DNA of 64,000 nucleotides from Epibacterium ulvae (GTDB taxonomy: Bacteria > Pseudomonadota > Alphaproteobacteria > Rhodobacterales > Rhodobacteraceae). Location: positions 1 to 64,000 of the forward strand of contig NZ_FMWG01000006.1 of NCBI RefSeq assembly GCF_900102795.1, written 5' to 3'. Positions within the stretch are counted from its first letter, which is position 1, and each line of letters starts with the position of its first letter. Made by a program: the position numbers and the translations under genes. Below, in pieces: positions 23,884 to 32,357 of this stretch. The notes beneath the pieces are model-generated. The model saw only the letters and a list, made by a program, of their open reading frames with translations, made no database searches and was not told the origin of the DNA.

Positions 23884-24025
23884 TTTTGTCTCTCCTTAGA
23901 ATTGCCCGATGTCTTGGGCCTCATGGCGCAACATTAGCGGTATGTTGTGGTTTAACACAACGAGCTGTTGCACAAAACCTGCTCGATTTCGGCAATTTTC
24001 CCTTAAAATAAGCTGTTTTTCGCTG

Positions 24026-25492
24026 TCAGAGAAAGGCGGTTTCGTCAAAGGATCGTAACTTGCGGCTGTGAAGGCGCTCCAAAGGCATGCCACGCAGGCC
24101 TTCCATGGCTTTGATCCCGATTTGCAAATGTCGTGCGACCTGCGTGCGGTAGAAATCAGATGCCATGCCGGGGAGCTTTAATTCACCGTGCAGGGGTTTG
24201 TCTGACACACACAGTAGCGTGCCATAAGGGACGCGGAACCGGTAGCCATTTGCGGCGATTGTTGCGCTTTCCATATCAAGGGCCACAGCACGCGACTGGC
24301 TGAGGCGTTTGACGGGGCCGGATTGGTCGCGCAGCTCCCAGTTGCGGTTGTCAATTGTTGCCACGGTGCCAGTGCGCATGATGCGTTTCAGATCATAGCC
24401 TTTCAGGGCCGTGACATCGGCCACGGCCTCTTCCAAGGCGACCTGAATTTCGGCAAGCGCAGGAATGGGTGTCCAGACGGGCAGATCATCATCCAAAACG
24501 TGATCTTCGCGCAGGTAGGCATGGGCCAGTACAAAATCACCCAGCGCCTGTGTGTTGCGCAGGCCTGCGCAGTGTCCAACCATCAGCCAGGCATGAGGCC
24601 GCAGAACCGCGATATGGTCGGTTGCGGTTTTGGCATTGGACGGCCCGACACCGATATTGACCAATGTGATGCCATTTCCGTCGTCCCGTTTGAGGTGGTA
24701 GGTGGGCATCTGCGGCATTTTGGAGGTTTCGGGGATCTCGCCATCGGTGGTTGTGATCTCGTGGTTGCCGGTGCTCACAAAGGCGGTGTAACCCGACGCC
24801 GGATCTGCCAGTTGTTCGCGGGCGTAGGCTTCAAATTCCGAGACATAGAACTGGTAGTTGGTGAACAGAACGTGGTTTTGAAAATGTTCAGGATCTGTGG
24901 CGGTGTAATGGGCCAAGCGGGCCAGCGAATAATCCACGCGCTGGGCCGTAAACAGTGCCAGTGGGCCGGTGTCGCCCGTGGAGACGTCATGGGTTCCGTT
25001 CACGATGTCATCATTGGTGGTGGACAGGTCCGGTACATCAAAGACATCGCGCAGCACAAAACCTGCGGTGCCTTCTTGGGGAACTGTGACGTCTTCGCGC
25101 CCGACGACAGCAAAATGGACTGGAATAGGCGTGGCTGAGACGCCGATTTCCACGGGCTGGCCATGGTTGCGGATCAAAAGACGAATTTGCTGGATCAGAT
25201 AATGGCGAAACAGATCTGGCCGGGTGACAGTGCTGGCATAGGTGCCGGGGGCGGACACGTGGCCAAAGCTGAGACGGCTATCGACGGGCGTGTAAGAGGT
25301 GATTTTCAGCCGGATTTCGGGATAAAAGGCACGGTAATGCACCGTATCAGAGACACCGTTTTCAACAGCTTCTGAAAATGCATGCGTGAGAAAATCAGTG
25401 GCCTGATCATACAGCTCTTGCAGACGGTCTACGGCAGCTGTTGCATCCATAAAGCTTTCGGATGCGGGAGGATTGGGTGTTTTAAGTGTCAT
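24026..25492 (-). CDS. amn: AMP nucleosidase
   Basis: Hydrolyses AMP to adenine and ribose 5-phosphate. The 488-residue protein has an N-terminal regulatory domain (residues 1-170) and a C-terminal nucleoside-phosphorylase-like catalytic domain with NIGVGPSNAKTATDHIAVLRPH, VGHCAGLRNTQ and MESATIAANGYRFRVPYG. Its ATG overlaps the stop of the adenine deaminase gene (25489-25492), so both are made from one transcript: Amn releases adenine and Ade deaminates it. Confidence 0.95.
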   Translation of the reverse strand: MTLKTPNPPASESFMDATAAVDRLQELYDQATDFLTHAFSEAVENGVSDTVHYRAFYPEIRLKITSYTPVDSRLSFGHVSAPGTYASTVTRPDLFRHYLIQQIRLLIRNHGQPVEIGVSATPIPVHFAVVGREDVTVPQEGTAGFVLRDVFDVPDLSTTNDDIVNGTHDVSTGDTGPLALFTAQRVDYSLARLAHYTATDPEHFQNHVLFTNYQFYVSEFEAYAREQLADPASGYTAFVSTGNHEITTTDGEIPETSKMPQMPTYHLKRDDGNGITLVNIGVGPSNAKTATDHIAVLRPHAWLMVGHCAGLRNTQALGDFVLAHAYLREDHVLDDDLPVWTPIPALAEIQVALEEAVADVTALKGYDLKRIMRTGTVATIDNRNWELRDQSGPVKRLSQSRAVALDMESATIAANGYRFRVPYGTLLCVSDKPLHGELKLPGMASDFYRTQVARHLQIGIKAMEGLRGMPLERLHSRKLRSFDETAFL

Positions 25493-27291
25493 TCGGAAGC
25501 CTCAATTACATTTATTTTTTTGAAAGTACGCACATCAATCAGGCCAAGATCTGAAATCCGCAATTCCGGGATCACCACCAGCGCCAGCAAAGAGTGCTGC
25601 ATATAGGCATTGTTCAGGTCGCAGCCGCAGGCCCGCATGGCGGCGCCCAAGGCTTCGGCCTTGGCGGCGACCTCAGTTGCGGGGCTGTCGGACATCAGCC
25701 CAGCGATGGGCAGTTCGACAAGGGCCTGTTCGGCCCCGTCTTTGAACAGGGTGACACCGCCGCCCACGTCGCCAAGGCGATTGGCCGCCAGCGCCATCTG
25801 TTCATGGTCTGTACCAACGACGATCATATGGTGACTGTCATGCGCCACGGTGGAAGCCATGGCCATTTTGCCTTGATAACCAAAGCCTGAAACAAAGGCG
25901 TTGGTGACGCCGCCTGTGCCGCGATGGCGTTCGACAAGCGCGATCTGGCAGATGTCTTGTGTTGGTTCAACAAGGCCGTCTTTCACTGCAAGATCTGCCT
26001 GCAGGGCTTTGGTTGGGGCCTGATTTTCCACCACGCCAATCACATTGGCGGTAACGGATGTGGCTCCGTCTGGCGCGCTGATTTCAAAGTTTTTCGCGTT
26101 CAAGGTATGGCCCAGATGCACTGTGCCACGCGCATGTTCGGGCCAGTCAAGGTGGGGGCAGTCAACTTTGATCTCTCCGTCCTCTGCGATGATTTTACCG
26201 CGTCCGATGACCATTTCGATGGGTAATGTGGTTAGATCTGAGGTCAGAATAATATCAGCCCGTCGTCCGGGGGTGAGAGATCCGAGGTCGCGCTCTAGCC
26301 CGAAATGGGTTGCGGTGTTGATCGTTGCCATTTGTAGCGCGATCAGCGGATCACATCCGCAGGCGATGGCGTGGCGCACCACGCGGTTCATGTGTCCGTC
26401 GTTCACCAACGTGCCCGAATGGCAATCATCGGTGCACAGGATAAAGTTGCGTGGATCAAGCCCTTTTTCAGTGATCGCTGTGATCTGGCTTTCCACGTCA
26501 TACCATGCAGACCCGAGCCGCATCATAGAGCGCATGCCTTGGCGGACCCGCGCGATGGCGTCTGCTTCGCAGGTGCCTTCGTGATCATCCGCGGGGCCGC
26601 CGGCCACATAAGCGGCAAAGTCAGGGCCTAAATCAGGGGACGCATAATGCCCGCCCACTGTTTTACCCGCGCGTTGGGTGGCGGCGATTTCCGCGAGCAT
26701 CTTTGGATCAGCATTGGCCACACCGGGAAAGTTCATCATTTCACCCAGACCAATAATTCCGGGCCATGACATGGCTTCAGCCACATCTTCGGGGGTGATT
26801 TCAAAACCGGTTGTTTCCAACCCCGGCGCGGAGGGGGCACAGGATGGCATCTGGGTGAAGATATTGACCGGTTGCATGAGGGCTTCGTCGTGCATCAATC
26901 GCACGCCTTCCAGCCCAAGCACATTGGCGATTTCATGGGGGTCGGTGAACATGGTTGTGGTGCCATGAGGGATCACGGCACGGGCGAATTCGGCGGGGGT
27001 CAACATGCCGGATTCGATGTGCATATGTCCATCACAGAGGCCGGGGATCATATAGCGGCCTTTGGCCTCGATGATTTTGGTTTCGGGTCCAATGCAGGCA
27101 CTGGCGTCGGGTCCAACATAGGCGATGCGGCCCGATTTTATTGCGATGTCGTGGTGATCCAGAACCTCACGCGTGTGCACATTCACCCATATGCCACCAC
27201 GCACAACCGTATCCGCAGGCGCGCGACCGGCGGCAACATTGATCAATTGGGGGGCGACGTCGGGCCAACTTGGGAAAGCAATCTCTGACAT
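25489..27291 (-). CDS. ade: Adenine deaminase
   Basis: Amidohydrolase-superfamily enzyme that converts adenine to hypoxanthine and ammonia. The 600-residue length is typical of the Ade/YicP type. Metal-site motifs are GLCDGHMHIESGM (residues about 84-96), EMMNFPGV, and LCTDDCHSGTLVNDGHM. The C-terminal domain contains GGTGGVTNAFVSGFG. It is first in the ade-amn operon. Together the pair channels surplus AMP to hypoxanthine for salvage or catabolism. Confidence 0.95.
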   Translation of the reverse strand: MSEIAFPSWPDVAPQLINVAAGRAPADTVVRGGIWVNVHTREVLDHHDIAIKSGRIAYVGPDASACIGPETKIIEAKGRYMIPGLCDGHMHIESGMLTPAEFARAVIPHGTTTMFTDPHEIANVLGLEGVRLMHDEALMQPVNIFTQMPSCAPSAPGLETTGFEITPEDVAEAMSWPGIIGLGEMMNFPGVANADPKMLAEIAATQRAGKTVGGHYASPDLGPDFAAYVAGGPADDHEGTCEADAIARVRQGMRSMMRLGSAWYDVESQITAITEKGLDPRNFILCTDDCHSGTLVNDGHMNRVVRHAIACGCDPLIALQMATINTATHFGLERDLGSLTPGRRADIILTSDLTTLPIEMVIGRGKIIAEDGEIKVDCPHLDWPEHARGTVHLGHTLNAKNFEISAPDGATSVTANVIGVVENQAPTKALQADLAVKDGLVEPTQDICQIALVERHRGTGGVTNAFVSGFGYQGKMAMASTVAHDSHHMIVVGTDHEQMALAANRLGDVGGGVTLFKDGAEQALVELPIAGLMSDSPATEVAAKAEALGAAMRACGCDLNNAYMQHSLLALVVIPELRISDLGLIDVRTFKKINVIEASE

Positions 27292-27413
27292 GGTTTATCA
27301 AACACTGTTTGCGCCCACATGCGCAAGAGCCACAATGGTGATTTCATGGGAACTTCATATGGATTGGGCGGATTCTAAGCGCTAAGCAGTTTATAGAATT
27401 TATTGAAAGTCGT

Positions 27414-27809
27414 ATGATGCACCCTTTGTTTGATGCTGCTGCCCCCATTCCTTTGCATGCATTGGCCGCCATGGCTGCAACCCTTTTGGGCGCTGTTCAG
27501 CTGTTGCTGCCCAAGGGAGGTTTTTTGCACATCGTCATGGGGCGGCTCTGGGTCGCTGGGATGGCCGTGGTCGCCGTCAGCTCGTTTTTCATATTGGAAA
27601 TCCGCCTTTTGGGACCGTTTAGCCCTATCCACGGATTGTCGCTCTTTACGCTTGTGGTGCTGGCCTATGCGGTGCACGCGGCGCGACGGGGGCGGATTGC
27701 AGCGCATAGGAAAGCAATGATACGGCTTTATTGCTTGTCTCTGTTGCTGGCGGGAGCCTTTACACTATTGCCCGGACGGATCATGCATCAGGTGGTGTTT
27801 GGCGTTTGA
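27414..27809 (+). CDS. DUF2306-type small membrane protein
   Basis: A 131-residue protein with four predicted membrane segments (about residues 13-34, 45-64, 71-90 and 107-127). The pattern HALAAMAATLLGAVQLLLPKG followed by HIVMGRLWVAGM and a basic loop HAARRGRIAAHRKAMIRLY is typical of DUF2306 family proteins, whose function is unknown. The two close ATGs at 27414 and 27417 cannot be told apart. It lies between ade and the convergent GlxA-type regulator. Confidence 0.75.
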   Translation: MMHPLFDAAAPIPLHALAAMAATLLGAVQLLLPKGGFLHIVMGRLWVAGMAVVAVSSFFILEIRLLGPFSPIHGLSLFTLVVLAYAVHAARRGRIAAHRKAMIRLYCLSLLLAGAFTLLPGRIMHQVVFGV

Positions 27810-27817
27810 ACTGGTTT

Positions 27818-28759
27818 TCAACGGCCTTTGCGCAGGGCGCGCGGGGTTGTGTGGTAGGCCAGACGAAAAGCACGGGTAAAGGCGCTTGCGTTTTCATACC
27901 CCGAACGCAGGGCGATCTCAGCGATGGAGAGGTCTTGGGTCATGAGGAGCCTATGGGCCTGTGACAATCGTAAATGCCGGTATAGCGTTCGCGGAGGGAT
28001 GCCGAGTTCGGTCTTAATGCGGCGTTCCAGCTCTTTTTGGCTGAGGCCAAGGCGCTGTGACAAGACCGATAAGGGTAAGGGTGTTTCAAGATTGCGTTGC
28101 ATCAGCTCTATCACACGGCTGGTGTTGGTACTGTAGATCCGCGCGGCACTTTCGGGCCCTGTCTGTTCGGCCCCCATAAAGAGGGCGGAGACATCCAGCC
28201 GCAAGGCCTGCCCATGTGTTTGCCCGATGAGATCCAGCATCAGTTCAAAGGCAGCCAATGCGCCTGAGCAGGTAATACGGTTTCGGTCCAAAACCTTGCG
28301 GTGGCGCTGGGCGGACACCTTTGGGAAGGTTTCAGAGAACCGTTCAAATTCATCAAAATGAAGGGTGGCGCGATAGCCATCAAGCAAACCAGCACCCGCC
28401 AAAAGCCAGGCCCCTGTATCAAGACCGGCAAGGCAGGTGTAGCGGCGTTCAGCCGCTCTGAGTGCGCGATGTGTTCCTGAGGTGCTCAGATCTGCAAACC
28501 CGTAGCTTGGCATTACAAAGAGCGTGTCGCCTGCGGCCTCTGACAGTGGGCCCTGGGCGTGAATTTCCATATCAGAGGATGAACAGACCGAAGCGCCAGT
28601 TAGGGTGAGAACACGCCATTTATAAAGGGTCTGCTGTGCCAGCTTGTTGGCGGCGCGCATAGGTTCCACGACATTGGCAAGGCATTGTAGCGAGAACGCG
28701 TCAAACAGCAGGATGTCCATTTGCTGCGCGGCGGCACTTTGTTTTTTCCAAATAGGCAT
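27818..28759 (-). CDS. GlxA-family transcriptional regulator (DJ-1/PfpI domain plus AraC HTH)
   Basis: A 313-residue regulator. The N-terminal DJ-1/PfpI-like domain (residues about 12-185) starts MDILLFDAFSLQCLANVVEP and has LAGLDTGAWLLAGAGLLDG, where many relatives carry a cysteine. The C-terminal AraC helix-turn-helix pair (about 205-313) contains LSQRLGLSQKELERRIK and IAEIALRSGYENASAFTRAFR. Members such as CdhR and GbdR activate carnitine or betaine catabolism. It diverges from the acyl-CoA operon starting at 28840 across 80 bases, so it is the likely local regulator. Confidence 0.9.
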   Translation of the reverse strand: MPIWKKQSAAAQQMDILLFDAFSLQCLANVVEPMRAANKLAQQTLYKWRVLTLTGASVCSSSDMEIHAQGPLSEAAGDTLFVMPSYGFADLSTSGTHRALRAAERRYTCLAGLDTGAWLLAGAGLLDGYRATLHFDEFERFSETFPKVSAQRHRKVLDRNRITCSGALAAFELMLDLIGQTHGQALRLDVSALFMGAEQTGPESAARIYSTNTSRVIELMQRNLETPLPLSVLSQRLGLSQKELERRIKTELGIPPRTLYRHLRLSQAHRLLMTQDLSIAEIALRSGYENASAFTRAFRLAYHTTPRALRKGR

Positions 28760-28776
28760 GATTTCGTCTTTTTGAG

Positions 28777-28792
28777 CACAGTTTGAATTGTG
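28777..28792. promoter_or_regulatory. Imperfect inverted repeat between the GlxA regulator and the acyl-CoA operon
   Basis: CACAGTTTGAATTGTG in the 80-base divergent gap pairs at six of eight positions (CACA outer arms, TT/AA inner). It lies 48 bases before the acyl-CoA dehydrogenase start and 18 bases before the regulator start. It is a candidate operator only. Confidence 0.35.
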
Positions 28793-28839
28793 GCGCTGCG
28801 TATCGTGATGTTCAAGGGTGAATCTTGGGGAGCTGATTC

Positions 28840-30003
28840 ATGCATTTTGCTATGACCGACGAGCAATCAATGATTGTCGAAACCACACGTGCGTTTGTGG
28901 AGCGTGAATTATATCCGCACGAAGCCTTAGTGGAGCGCACTGGGCATTTGCCCCGCGAGATTATCCAAGAGGTGAAAGCGAAGGCCATTGAAGCGGGGCT
29001 TTATGCAGCGAATATGCCCGAAGAAGTTGGGGGCGCTGGGCTCGATACGTTGACGTGGCTGATGTATGAAAAGGAACTGGGGCGCGCAAATTATGCGCTG
29101 CATTGGACCTGTGTCGCGCGGCCCTGCAACATCTTGCTTGCGGGCACGGATGAGCAGAAAGAGAAATATCTTTATCCCTGTATGGCAGGAGAGAAATGGG
29201 ATTGCCTTGCTATGACCGAGCCGGGGGCAGGGTCAGATCTGCGCGGTATGGCTGCAACGGCCCGGCAAGAGGGCAGCGATTGGATTTTGAATGGCACCAA
29301 GCATTTTATCAGCCATGCAGATATTGCGGATTTCGCCATCGTCTTTATGGCCACGGGTGTTGAAGAGACGGCGCGCGGCCCGAAAAAGAAGATCACGGCG
29401 TTTTTTGTAGATAAAGGCGCGCCAGGGTTTACGGTTCGGGATGGGTATCAGAATGTATCGCACCGCGGCTATACCAATCAGGTATTGGAATTTGATGAGT
29501 GCCGCCTGCCGTCTTCGGCGGTGCTGGGTGAGGTTGATAAGGGATTTGAGGTTGCCAACACATGGCTGGGGGCAACGCGCCTGCAGGTTGCGGCCACCTG
29601 TTTAGGGCGCGCTGAACGTGCGTTCCAACATGCGGTTGAATATGCAGCAGAGCGACAGCAATTCGGCCAGAAGATTGGCAAGTTTCAAGGCGTTTCTTTC
29701 AAACTGGCGGATATGGCGCTTGAACTGAAGGCGGCGCATCTCCTCACGTGGGAAGCGGGATGGAAATTTGATCAGGGCACAGTGACTGAGGCGGATATGT
29801 CCATGGCCAAGTTGAAAGCGACCGAGATGCTGGCGATGGTCGCGGATGAGGCCATCCAAATTCACGGCGGTATGGGCTTGATGGATGAGTTGCCGCTTGA
29901 ACGCATCTGGCGTGATGCGCGGGTGGAGCGGATCTGGGAGGGGACAAGCGAGATTCAGCGGCATATCATCAGTCGTGAACTTCTTAGACCCCACGGAGGA
30001 TAG
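28840..30003 (+). CDS. Acyl-CoA dehydrogenase family protein
   Basis: FAD enzyme that introduces a trans-2 double bond into an acyl-CoA. The 387-residue protein has the family layout: N-terminal helices, the middle domain with AMTEPGAGSDLRGM and GTKHFISHADIADF, and the C-terminal helical domain ending in IWEGTSEIQRHIISRELL, where the glutamate of EGTSEIQR is the usual catalytic base position. A GGGGAG ribosome site precedes the start. It is first in a four-gene operon with an Rdx protein, an ADP-forming CoA ligase and a CaiD-like hydratase. The chain length and identity of the substrate are not visible; a betainyl-CoA type substrate is inferred from context. Confidence 0.92.
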   Translation: MHFAMTDEQSMIVETTRAFVERELYPHEALVERTGHLPREIIQEVKAKAIEAGLYAANMPEEVGGAGLDTLTWLMYEKELGRANYALHWTCVARPCNILLAGTDEQKEKYLYPCMAGEKWDCLAMTEPGAGSDLRGMAATARQEGSDWILNGTKHFISHADIADFAIVFMATGVEETARGPKKKITAFFVDKGAPGFTVRDGYQNVSHRGYTNQVLEFDECRLPSSAVLGEVDKGFEVANTWLGATRLQVAATCLGRAERAFQHAVEYAAERQQFGQKIGKFQGVSFKLADMALELKAAHLLTWEAGWKFDQGTVTEADMSMAKLKATEMLAMVADEAIQIHGGMGLMDELPLERIWRDARVERIWEGTSEIQRHIISRELLRPHGG

Positions 30004-30005
30004 TT

Positions 30006-30317
30006 ATGACCAAGCCGACCCAGAAACCTGTTGTTACCATCACTTATTGCATTGGCTGCAATTGGCTGTTGCGCGCAGGTTGGATGGCGCAAGAGCTGTT
30101 GTCGACTTTTAAGGAGCAATTAGGGGGTGTGACGCTTGTTCCCGGTGAGACGGGCGGTATTTTTGAAATACATCTTGATACCACATTGATCTGGGAGCGA
30201 AAACGCGACGGTGGCTTTCCGGATGTGAAAGACCTAAAGACGCGGGTCCGTGACAAGATCAACCCGAACCAAGACCTTGGCCACCTAGATCGGGTGGAGC
30301 AGGCCAGCCCCGAATAG
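30006..30317 (+). CDS. SelT/SelW/SelH (Rdx)-family protein, cysteine form
   Basis: A 103-residue thioredoxin-like protein. The motif TYCIGCNWLLRAGWMAQELL places a redox CxxC at Cys15 and Cys18, where eukaryotic SelW-type selenoproteins have CxxU. The later segments GGIFEIHLDTTLIWERK and FPDVKDLKTRVRD are typical of the family. The start is two bases after the acyl-CoA dehydrogenase stop, behind GGAGGATAG. No redox partner is known for bacterial members. Its place inside a fatty-acid-type operon suggests a redox or chaperone role for a neighbour, which is an inference. Confidence 0.88.
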   Translation: MTKPTQKPVVTITYCIGCNWLLRAGWMAQELLSTFKEQLGGVTLVPGETGGIFEIHLDTTLIWERKRDGGFPDVKDLKTRVRDKINPNQDLGHLDRVEQASPE

Positions 30318-30323
30318 GATCAC

Positions 30324-32354
30324 ATGCAGGCTCTGAACAGGCTTTTTTGCCCCAAATCTATTGCAGTCATCGGAGGAGGGACATGGTGCGCCTCTGTGAT
30401 TGAACAATGCCGTGCTATGGGATTTCAAGGCGAAATCTGGCCCGTGCATCCCAGCGCAGAGCAGGTTGCAGGGCTGCGTGCGTTTCGCAGTGTCACTGAC
30501 TTGCCAGATGCGCCAGATGCTGCATTTGTGGGGGTTAATCGCACGGCAACGCTTGATATCGTTGCAGGTCTTGCAGCGTGCGGCGCTGGGGGCGCTGTGT
30601 GTTTTGCATCGGGATTCTTAGAGGCTGAGGCAGAAGATGACACGGTTCGCAGCCTGAACGCACAGCTGTTGGAGGCGGCGGGAGACATGCCGTTTTTGGG
30701 CCCGAACTGCTATGGGTTTATCAATTATCTTGATGGCGCTTTGCTGTGGCCGGATCAGCATGGTGGTGTGCGGGTTGACCATGGCGTCGCAATTGTCACG
30801 CAAAGTTCCAACATCGCGCTGAACCTAACAATGCAGCAGCGCGGTGTGCCGCTGGCCTATGTTGTCACCGCTGGCAATCAGGCGCAGACAGGCATTGCTG
30901 AGATTGCAACAGCGCTTTTGGAGGATCCGCGTGTTACAGCGCTGGGCTTGCATATTGAAGGCTTTGGAGATCTTCGCGCGTTTGAAGCCCTTGCTGCACG
31001 GGCGCGGGACTTGGGCAAACGTATCGTTGCTTTGAAAGTAGGCCGTTCCCATGCAGCGAAGGCTGCAACCCTGTCGCATACTGCTTCGCTGGCCGGGGGG
31101 GATGCCGGGGCCGCAGCATTTTTGACCCGGCTTGGCATTGCGCGTCTGCCGGATTTACCGAGCTTTCTGGAGACGCTAAAGCTTTTGCACATCACCGGGG
31201 CTTTGCCGTCAGGGCAGATCAGATGCATGAGCTGTTCAGGAGGGGAGGCCAGTCTGGTTGCAGATGCAGCGCTTGGTCTGGATCTCACCTTTCCTGCGCT
31301 TTCAGCAGATCAGGCCACCGCGCTTGGAGCGGTGCTTGGACAGGCTGTGACCGTGGCGAATCCGCTTGATTATCATACGTCAATCTGGCGCAATGAAGCT
31401 GCGATGACGCAGTGTTTTGCGACGATGATGGCGCCAGATGCCGCGATAACGCTGCTTGTGTTAGATGTGCCGCGCCCGGATCGCTGTGACCCCGAGGATT
31501 GGCACATCACACTGGCCGCTTTGAAAGCAGCCAAAGAAACAGTGCCGGGGGCGCATGTGGGGGTCATTTCGACATTACCAGAACTGATGGTCGAAGATGT
31601 CGCACAAGATTTGATAGCAGCTGGAATCGTACCCTTTGCGGGGATTGAGGTCGCTTTGACAGCCTGTGAGGCAGCCAGCGTTATCTTGCGAGATATACCT
31701 GATCCGGTGTTATTGCCGACGCCCCAAGTGGGCGCGGATCTGGTGCCTGAAGCAGATGCCAAGGCGCGGCTTGCTGCCTTTGGCCTGCGGGTGCCTTTGG
31801 CACGGCGTGCGCTCTCGCCTGGTGCGGCGCGGGCGGTTGCGGCAGATATCGGCTTTCCTGTGGTTCTAAAGGGAGAAGGTATTGCGCATAAAACCGAAGC
31901 AGGGGCGGTGGTGCTGAATCTGCAAGAGGGGCTTTCGGTGCGTGAGGCAGCTGATGCAATGCCCTCCAGCCGCTATCTGGTGGAGGAAATGATCACAGGT
32001 GTGGCGGCTGAGTTGTTGATTGGTGTTGTCAAAGACCCGGCCCATGGATTTGTGCTTACACTGGCGGCAGGGGGGACGTTGACCGAGCTGTGGCAGGATC
32101 AGGCGTCTTTGTTGTTGCCCGTGGCTGATGATATGATTGAACAGGCGTTGTCGTCTTTGCGTATCGCACCGCTGTTGGAGGGGTATCGCGGCGCGCCTGC
32201 AGCAGATCGCGGCGCGATCCTACGTGCGATCCGCTCTGTTGAGGCCTATGTGCTGGCCGAAGCAGAGGGGCTGGCCGAGATCGAAATCAACCCATTGCTG
32301 TGTACCGCAACGGATGCGGTGGCTGCTGATGCGCTGTTGCGCAGAAAGGATTAG
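30324..32354 (+). CDS. ADP-forming acyl-CoA synthetase (acetate--CoA ligase family)
   Basis: A 676-residue fused acyl-CoA ligase of the NDP-forming type, interconverting acyl-CoA, ADP and phosphate with acid, CoA and ATP. Domains in order: CoA-binding Rossmann domain (residues about 6-130), succinyl-CoA-ligase-like domains with LSHTASLAGG, in which His252 fits the phosphohistidine position, and a C-terminal ATP-grasp domain (about 470-670) with FPVVLKGEGIAHKTEAGAV and AEIEINPLLC. It follows the Rdx gene by six bases and precedes the hydratase by three. In this operon it is the likely CoA-activating step. Confidence 0.92.
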   Translation: MQALNRLFCPKSIAVIGGGTWCASVIEQCRAMGFQGEIWPVHPSAEQVAGLRAFRSVTDLPDAPDAAFVGVNRTATLDIVAGLAACGAGGAVCFASGFLEAEAEDDTVRSLNAQLLEAAGDMPFLGPNCYGFINYLDGALLWPDQHGGVRVDHGVAIVTQSSNIALNLTMQQRGVPLAYVVTAGNQAQTGIAEIATALLEDPRVTALGLHIEGFGDLRAFEALAARARDLGKRIVALKVGRSHAAKAATLSHTASLAGGDAGAAAFLTRLGIARLPDLPSFLETLKLLHITGALPSGQIRCMSCSGGEASLVADAALGLDLTFPALSADQATALGAVLGQAVTVANPLDYHTSIWRNEAAMTQCFATMMAPDAAITLLVLDVPRPDRCDPEDWHITLAALKAAKETVPGAHVGVISTLPELMVEDVAQDLIAAGIVPFAGIEVALTACEAASVILRDIPDPVLLPTPQVGADLVPEADAKARLAAFGLRVPLARRALSPGAARAVAADIGFPVVLKGEGIAHKTEAGAVVLNLQEGLSVREAADAMPSSRYLVEEMITGVAAELLIGVVKDPAHGFVLTLAAGGTLTELWQDQASLLLPVADDMIEQALSSLRIAPLLEGYRGAPAADRGAILRAIRSVEAYVLAEAEGLAEIEINPLLCTATDAVAADALLRRKD

Positions 32355-32357
32355 TTC

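Noticed and set aside
30006-30317. Possible selenoprotein
   Set aside because: The active motif is CxxC with a sense codon; there is no in-frame TGA and no sign of a SECIS-type element.
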